From CAWGHZ01 sp963822575 (GTDB taxonomy: Bacteria; Pseudomonadota; Alphaproteobacteria; MPNO01; DASWLB01), in assembly GCA_963822575.1 (NCBI GenBank), contig CAWGHZ010000006.1:709358-773357 (forward strand): a stretch of DNA of 64,000 nt. Direction: 5' to 3'. The translations under genes and the position numbers were made by a program. Position 1 is the stretch's first letter, and each line of letters begins with the position of its first letter. The notes below the pieces were generated by a model. The model worked only from the letters and a program-made list of their open reading frames with translations. It did no database searches and was not told the origin of the DNA. Positions 58,703 to 64,000 of this stretch are shown here, piece by piece.

Positions 58703-59044
58703 CTATCGCGCTTGCAATCGGCGCGACTGTCTAACTCTCTCAAAATAAAATAGCGCGTGTAGACGGGTGGCGAAACATTCGGTACGCGCGTACACCCGGC
58801 TCGAGCTATAGGGATGCCACTCCCCAGAATCTATGACCTCGTACTCGATCTGATTCGCAGAATTCTTGTTGATTCGAGATAGTCCAAAATCGTCGATCAG
58901 CGGCCCCAATACCGGCCATACGGTGGACCAGCAAGCGTCAAGGCTAAACCATGTCGCCGGCGACGCCGATCGGATCGTTCGAGCAGTAGAAGGATTTGAA
59001 ATCGACAGGGCGATTGCGGCAACCAAGAACAGCAACCAAATCAT
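58703..59044 (-). CDS. Hypothetical secreted or membrane-anchored protein
   Basis: 113 residues from the ATG at 59044, preceded by agggg and aagg. A hydrophobic N-terminus (WLLFLVAAIALSIS) may be a signal peptide or anchor. The rest (IDDFGLSRINKNSANQIEYEVIDS) is not recognised. Base composition is lower in GC than the neighbours. The frame is open upstream to 59221 but that part looks non-coding. Confidence 0.5.
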   Translation of the reverse strand: MIWLLFLVAAIALSISNPSTARTIRSASPATWFSLDACWSTVWPVLGPLIDDFGLSRINKNSANQIEYEVIDSGEWHPYSSSRVYARTECFATRLHALFYFERVRQSRRLQAR

Positions 59045-59290
59045 TTCCTTATCCCCTCTAAGGCGTGGCGCGCATCCTACCCATGAACGTACCCACTGAC
59101 CGGCGCCTGGCAGACCTTCTCGCGCGCCGAAGCGTCTGCGCCACGACCAGCGGCGGCGCCCATAACCGACAAATCCCGAAAACCGAGGCCATGCGTTTTG
59201 GGGCGACGCGGAACCCCACAAAGCACCCCTGCGCCCGACCTGCCTACACGGCCCAAATGCGTAATCTCCGCGCCACTTAAGACGCGGATA

Positions 59291-59794
59291 TTACAGCGCC
59301 AGCGCCCGCGTCTGCCCGGCCGTAGTCAACGTGTAATTGAAGCGGCAAAACCCCGGCGGCCACTTCCACCACGGAGGCCGCCAGCGGGTCGGCTCCGCAG
59401 CAAACGTGTCGATCTTCGCAACCAAACCGCCGCGGCACAGATCGCGCAAGCATGGCTGCAGGCTCCCGTGCGCGATGTTGGTGCGCTTGCGCAGCTCGGC
59501 GCTTGTCATAGGCCCATCGGCCAGGGCTTCGATCACGGCGCGCGCGAGGCGGCCGGTCGCGCGGTTGTCGAAGCGGCGCTTGGGGTAGCCTACGGGCTTC
59601 GGTGGCCGCCCACGACGCTTGCGTGGCCGCTCCGGCGCGGGCGCGGGTGCATTCGCCACGCGGCGCCGGCGCTTCGGCGGCGTCCATGGGCCGCGGCCAT
59701 CGCCCTGCGTCAAGCCGGCCGCTTCAAGCTGGTCGAGGATCGACGGCTCACAACCGCTACCGAGTTTATTTCGCTGTTTCATCATCACGGCCAT
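59291..59794 (-). CDS. Winged-helix-like DNA-binding hypothetical protein
   Basis: 167 residues. The N-terminal half is basic and proline rich with an AT-hook-like RKRRGRPPKP. The C-terminal half (RAVIEALADGPMTSAELRKRTNIAHGSLQPCLRDLCRGGLV, in outline) is a winged helix-turn-helix of the type used by small regulators. Possibly an element-encoded regulator. The 130 bases to the next frame hold only short tandem repeats. Confidence 0.55.
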   Translation of the reverse strand: MAVMMKQRNKLGSGCEPSILDQLEAAGLTQGDGRGPWTPPKRRRRVANAPAPAPERPRKRRGRPPKPVGYPKRRFDNRATGRLARAVIEALADGPMTSAELRKRTNIAHGSLQPCLRDLCRGGLVAKIDTFAAEPTRWRPPWWKWPPGFCRFNYTLTTAGQTRALAL

Positions 59795-59909
59795 GGGGTG
59801 CTGCTCATAGGGCTCGCTCCCGCTCCCGAAGGGAGCGAAGCCCTGGGGTTATAGGGGTATCTTACTAACCTCAATTCACCCCTCTCTCACCGTATTCTCT
59901 CCCCTGTTC

Positions 59910-59941
59910 CTCACCTCTAACTCACCTCTAGCTCACCTCGG
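59910..59941. repeat. Three short tandem repeats (ctcacctcta)
   Basis: The 11-base units ctcacctctaa, ctcacctctag and ctcacctcgg follow each other at the end of the primase reading frame. They might be iteron-like sites or repeated ribosome sites on the minus strand (gaggtgag). Confidence 0.4.
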
Positions 59942-62094
59942 CCTGTCGGGGTTTGTCGCGGTTTCCGCTGGCGGTGTTTCGCTGCCTCGCTTTTGCTTGG
60001 CGCGCGAGCGTGTCCGCGTCGGTCGGAGGATAGTAGCCGGCGAGGTGGTGCTGATCCCCTTCGACGTAGGCTAGGTCGCCGTTGAATGCCGCATGCCCGA
60101 GTTCGTCCTTGACCTGCTTGTCGGTCGGGTCGAAGCCGGCTGCGCCGGCGATGCGATCGATCTGCCATCCCTGGAGCCGAGGCCGCTTTTAAATCGGAGT
60201 GCCCTTGCCAGCGCACTCGGTGGCGAACACAACGCACGCCTCGTAGAAGCGGTCACGCCGCTCCTGCTGTTCGAATGCCTCCGGCACGACCAATGCGCCA
60301 TCGGACCAGTACAGGACTTCTTTGGCCCCGTCCGGCGCGTGCGATCGCTTCTCGACCTTGAGTGTGTAGGAGTTCCCTTTATCGCTTCTCGTAAGCGACA
60401 GGCGCCCCCGCGGTGCGTTGCGCCACGCCACGGACCAGCCGCTCGCGTCGCCGCGATCTTCTCCCGCCTGGCTGGGGTGCCAAAGCACCAGAACGGTTAA
60501 GTCGGTTTCGACGCACAGGTCGTCGAGGACGTTTTTGCAGAAGGCGTTCACGGCGCCCTCATCAATTTTGCCGCCCTCGGCGAAGCGCACGAAGTCGTAA
60601 CAGGAATCGAACGCGACGAATTTGTGCCCAGGGATGGCGAGAAGCTGCCGCCTCAGGTCGTCGCAGAACGACGTTCGGGTGACTTTCTCGGGCTTCACGA
60701 TCGCCAGAGCGCTGTTCTTGCCGCGCCGGTCGATGTAGATGGCGCCCAATTCTTTCGACAGTCCGAGCCGACTGCCGATAGCGTGAACACGTCGCTGCAC
60801 CTCCGCCCGGTCGTCCTCGCTCGACACGTACACGAAGCGGGCCTGCATGGTGCCGTGCCCAAGGACCGGGGCGCCTTCGTCGATGCACAAGCCCATTTGT
60901 ATTGCGAGCCGGGATTTGTTCGATCCCCCAGCGCCGGAGAGGAACGTCGCGATCCCCTTTTCAACCAATCCAGTCACGAGCTCAGGCACGGGCTCGGGCG
61001 GTTCGGCGTAGAGGTCGGCAAACGTCTCGACGCGGAGTCCTTGGTCCTCCGACGTGGCTTCGGGCACCGGGCCGAATTGAGACTTCAACCAACCGCCCCA
61101 GCCAGCTTCTTGAGCCTTGTGGAACACGTAGTCTGCGCCGCTGAGCGGCTTGCGCATGCTGTCCCACTTTTCCTTCGCGTCATCGCGGGTATTTCTCGGG
61201 TCCAGCAGGCACCACTCCTCGTAGATACCATAGTGACTTTCATCGCAGCCGAGCGCGAATTTGACCGCGCCGCACATCGCAATCCACTCGTCGTAGTCGA
61301 AGGGGTTGCCGAGGAAGGCCAACGCCTCTTTGATGAGCGCCGGATCGCCTTTTAGCAATTCGGGCGAGTGCAACTCGCCAACGGCCGCTTCGGTGCGCGC
61401 CTTGAGCTCGTAGCCGAAGGCGTCCGTCAAGAATTCAATTCTGGTAACGAATTGCTCTATCTTCGCGTCGTCGATTATCGTGAGATTCGCCGCTCCTATT
61501 TCGAACGGATGCCGGTCCCATGTGTACGGCCGTCCTGTCTTCGGATGGATGCCGTCGACAACGAATTGCTGCCCTTCTCCCAGGGATCTCCACGACCTGC
61601 TCGGTTGACCCATTCGTGTAGACCAGACGCATCTTCTTGCGCGGCGACGCCGAGCGGTACAGCAAAAGTGCCTTGGGGCTGTTTCCGACACGGCACGGCG
61701 CATTGCCGAGCATGTCTAGGGCGGTCCGCTTCACGACCGCAACCAACTCAGGCTCCGTCACGTCAATGTCGATCGCGACGAGGTGATCCGGGGCGCGCCC
61801 GGTGCGGATGCCGAATTGTGTGAGTCCTTGGGCGTGCCACCGATTGAGGTCTTCGGCGGTCGTCGTTTCGGCCTGCCAGCCCTTTCGGCCGGTCCACGCG
61901 CCGCTTTCAGGCTGGAAGCGCCCCGGCACCTTGCCGCGGTTCTCTGGCGACACCTTCGATGTCGGCGCCAGGCGGGCGCCAGGGGGGATGATCGGGATCA
62001 AGCACGGCGCGAAGCCTGACGCCTTGCAGCCGTCAAAATCGAACGCCGGCGCGGCGGCTTGCGCCTGTGCCGTGGAAACGCTATTCTCACGCAC
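59928..62094 (-). CDS. Prim-pol/RepA-like primase-helicase of the integrated element, frameshifted and with an internal stop
   Basis: GTG start at 62094 with aagga upstream. The N-terminal primase-polymerase domain shows PGARLAPTSKVSPENRGKVP, TQFGIRTGRAPDH and the acidic AIDIDV. The frame breaks near 61585 and continues with a helicase-like ATPase: Walker A FLSGAGGSNKSRLAIQ and Walker B KFVAFDSCYD. A TAA at 60189 ends that frame, yet the same frame stays open for 86 more codons (WQIDRIAGAAGFDPTDKQVK, HLAGYYPPTDADTLARQ) to 59928. It would replicate the element. Either it is decaying or the sequence has errors. Confidence 0.72.
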
Positions 62095-62392
62095 TCATCT
62101 GTTCCTTCATTAAGCCCCGCTGGCGCAGCGAACGCCGGCGGGGCTTCTCTGTTTGAAGCCACCGCCAGGGGGCGGTTAAGGGCCAATGTGCCACGCTTGC
62201 GAGCCGGCCCTATGGCTCGCAAGTGCGGCGTTTCCCCTAGCCTGTCATGTGAGCCGCTTCTGTCGGCGGCGACGACGATTATCCGCCCATGCCACACGCG
62301 CGGTCAACGGTTCACCCCTAAAGAGGCCGGAGTGAATGCAGCGCGCATCAATGTCTCAGGCTTATCTTGCGGGTTTCTGAGCACCGGCGCAC
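62095..62392. other. Intergenic region with two strong hairpins
   Basis: 298 bases without a gene. Arms aagccccgc (62112-62120) and gcggggctt (62138-62146) form one hairpin. Arms cttgcgagcc (62196-62205) and ggctcgcaag (62214-62223) form a perfect 10-bp stem with an 8-base loop. They may be terminators or a replication origin next to the primase gene. Confidence 0.5.
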
Positions 62393-62842
62393 CTAGAGTT
62401 CGAACAAATCGTCGAGCGCCCGTGGGCCGAATTCGGCCACCCAACCTGCGCGTTTCAACTCGGTCGAGACGGCAGCCGGTTTCGGCGCGCCGTGCATGGC
62501 GCCAACTGCCGGACCTCGCTTTGTCTTGCCTTGCGCCCGGCCCCGCAGGTGCAGCAGGGCTGCATCGTACTCGCGCGCGGCCTCGGGCGAGCTGAACCGC
62601 GGCCGGTCACGGCGCGGCCGGTGCGCGAGGCAGTTCCGGGCAATCCATTTGGTGCCGGGAACAATCGTCAGGGCGAAGGGATCGCCGCACGTGGCACAGA
62701 GGCCGACGATCTGGTAGAGCGTCGTTTCCTCCCCGGTGCGACGGCTGACATACGGCACGGCGTCGAACACCGCATAGCGGTGCACGTGGCCGCCGCGACC
62801 GGACTCCTCGATGATCGCGCCGATGTAGAGGTGCCGGTTCAC
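62393..62842 (-). CDS. Hypothetical protein with a zinc-ribbon-like motif
   Basis: 149 residues from a GTG start that overlaps the stop of the LPD38-like gene. The middle contains CATCGDPF and, 22 residues after CATC, WIARNCLAHR, a possible zinc site; no family is recognised. A basic, low-complexity stretch (RGRAQGKTKRGPAVG) follows. Coupling to the large phage gene suggests a role in the same element. Confidence 0.55.
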   Translation of the reverse strand: MNRHLYIGAIIEESGRGGHVHRYAVFDAVPYVSRRTGEETTLYQIVGLCATCGDPFALTIVPGTKWIARNCLAHRPRRDRPRFSSPEAAREYDAALLHLRGRAQGKTKRGPAVGAMHGAPKPAAVSTELKRAGWVAEFGPRALDDLFEL

Positions 62843-64000
62843 CGCCCCACTCCTTGCATCACGCCCTTGGCGAACGCGTTCCGCTGCCGTGTGATCTCAT
62901 CCAGCACGACGCGCTTGAGGGCGCCGATGTCGCCCCACTGGCCGGCCGCCTTCGCGGTCGCAACGACGTTCGCGTTGCTGGTCCGGTCGATAATGTGGGC
63001 GATCTGTCGAACCTCGGGCAGCGTCGTGGCGGCCTCGGCGCGCTCGATCTCCGTGTGGAACACCCGGAGCTGCTGGTTGGCGTGGCTGAGTTGCTGGTAG
63101 CGCATGTTCTCCGGCGTTGGCGCGATCTCGTTCGCCACGCCGGTGTCGCCCGACTTCATCATGAGCGTGAGCGTACGTCGCGCCTCGGTGGCCGCCGTGA
63201 TCGCGTCGTACAGGTCGGTGAGCCAGTGCGTAGTGCGCGCTGGCGCGCCTTCGTAGAACCGGCGGATGACTGGATACTGGTCGACCCGCAGACCGGGCCG
63301 CGAGTCGGTCAGGAAGGCGTCGGAAAGCGTGAGGCCGTACGTCGCCCACGTGTTGAAGTAGCCGCGCAGTAGCGCCTCGGCCATGGCCGGCGAGATTTGC
63401 AGCCCTGACGGAAGGTGGCGTTCGGCCTTCCCGAACTCGCGCAATATCTGAGGCGTGTTGACGCCGGCGCGCGCCCAGGGCTGGAGCTCTTGCATCGCCT
63501 GCGTCTCGATGGGGCGCCCCGTGAACGTGTTCTTGTTCGCGGCCACCTCGTACAGAGGCGCGACCGACCTGCGGGAGGATGCCCAGGTTCTCGACGTTCC
63601 ACAGAATTTGCAGCACATGAGCGCCAAGGTCGGGCTGGTGATCGAGCAGAGACGCCATGGTGCGCTCGGCGATCGAGGCTAGCGCTCCGATTTCCCACAG
63701 CTTTGGATATCTCAGGTGGATGTAGCGCTCATCCGGCGGCGTGTTTTCGTCGGTGCCCGGCCGCGGGATGAAAAAATGCCAATATGCGTCGCGATCCCAG
63801 TCCGCCAAATCCTGATACTGCGGATTGTTCCGGTTGAGCCCGTAGAGCGCCATCGAGGCCATCGCCATCAGCGCCGTTTTGGCAGCGATGGCTCCGCGGT
63901 TCGGGTCGTGCGCGAGGCCGCGATAGAGCCGGTCTAGGCCGTTCACGCCAGCCTTTAGGAACACCACAGTTTCATACATGAACCCGAGGGCGGCGCTGTC
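62839..64000 (-). CDS. Large polyvalent/virion-type protein with LPD38-like domain, partial, frameshifted
   Basis: The C-terminal part of a larger protein whose start is outside the window; the frame is open at 64000 (DSAALGFMYETVVFLKAG). LYGLNRNNPQYQDLADWDRD, HFFIPRPGTDENTPPDERYI and HLRYPKLWEIGALASIAERT are the LPD38-type domain found in phage polyvalent and internal virion proteins. Near 63570 a one-base shift joins NLGILPQ to VAPLYEVAANKNTFTGRPIE. The helical rest ends at 62839. It points to a podovirus-like prophage. Confidence 0.68.

Larger units (their letters stand above)
57185..64000. mobile_element. Phage-like integrative element in tRNA-Glu, left end
   Basis: Begins at the tRNA fragment, followed at once by an intact tyrosine integrase, small accessory genes, a primase-polymerase/helicase and a large phage-type protein that runs off the window. 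The remaining genes are on the minus strand, opposite to the integrase. It is probably a prophage or phage satellite. The right end is not visible. Confidence 0.75.

Noticed and set aside
1..64000. CRISPR array
   Set aside because: No series of regularly spaced direct repeats was seen. The repeats found are palindromic dispersed elements, one tandem duplication and short tandem units.

Overview
This high-GC window reads as chromosome of an alphaproteobacterium. The markers are a TrcR/DUF1013 cell-cycle regulator, a three-part transhydrogenase (pntAA-pntAB-pntB), a DUF1192 protein, and a COQ9-family gene beside def and divergent from rpsU. Several genes carry single-base frameshifts. These could be decay or uncorrected sequencing errors, so the frames of the affected genes are provisional.

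Layout. (1) 1-4046, minus strand: a CaiB-type CoA-transferase running off the edge, a cupin, an enoyl-CoA hydratase and a xanthine-dehydrogenase-type molybdenum hydroxylase large subunit. (2) 4155-9604, plus strand: a complete coenzyme F420 set (F420:NADPH oxidoreductase, cofE, cofD, cofC, fused cofG/cofH = fbiC) with overlapping stops and starts. A GC-rich palindromic element lies in frame inside fbiC. (3) 9600-11019: an IS110-family element. (4) 11027-19625, plus strand: a catabolic run of FAD hydroxylase, VOC protein, aryl-acid AMP ligase, F420-type LLM oxidoreductase, orphan NMT1-like binding protein, TauD-type dioxygenase, alpha/beta C-C hydrolase and MaoC-like hydratase. F420 made by (2) could feed the LLM enzyme of (4). 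(5) 19633-31469: core genes (trcR, quinone oxidoreductase, radical SAM protein, hydroxyacyl-CoA dehydrogenase, bioA/bioB divergent from bioF/bioD, pntAA-AB-B). (6) 31523-37195: a higBA-type toxin-antitoxin pair, a second IS110 copy and a 5-oxoprolinase/hydantoinase. (7) 37224-40892: a diguanylate cyclase, purE, coq9, def, rpsU and an orphan membrane protein.

(8) 41006-51842 is a nitrogen-scavenging region. One six-gene coupled operon encodes a BMP-type ABC importer with a biuret hydrolase and a paralogous cysteine hydrolase. A second operon encodes atzG, atzE, an atzH-like protein and an atzF-like allophanate hydrolase. Both operons start with a sequence matching a sigma-54 -24/-12 promoter, and a GntR/FCD regulator gene lies between them. 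Together they should import ureide-like compounds and strip ammonia from biuret, carboxybiuret and allophanate.

(9) 52-57 kb is accessory DNA: a ferritin-like protein, a rhodanese-fused CoA-disulfide-reductase-like enzyme, an aquaporin, transposase scraps and a broken integrase. (10) From 57185 to the window end lies an integrated phage-like element. It begins at a 3' fragment of a tRNA-Glu gene next to an intact tyrosine integrase and carries a primase-helicase and a large LPD38-like virion-type protein.

The most notable observation is that the two IS110 copies carry, upstream of the transposase, a segment whose short guides match the element's own two ends and its target. This is the arrangement expected of a bridge RNA.
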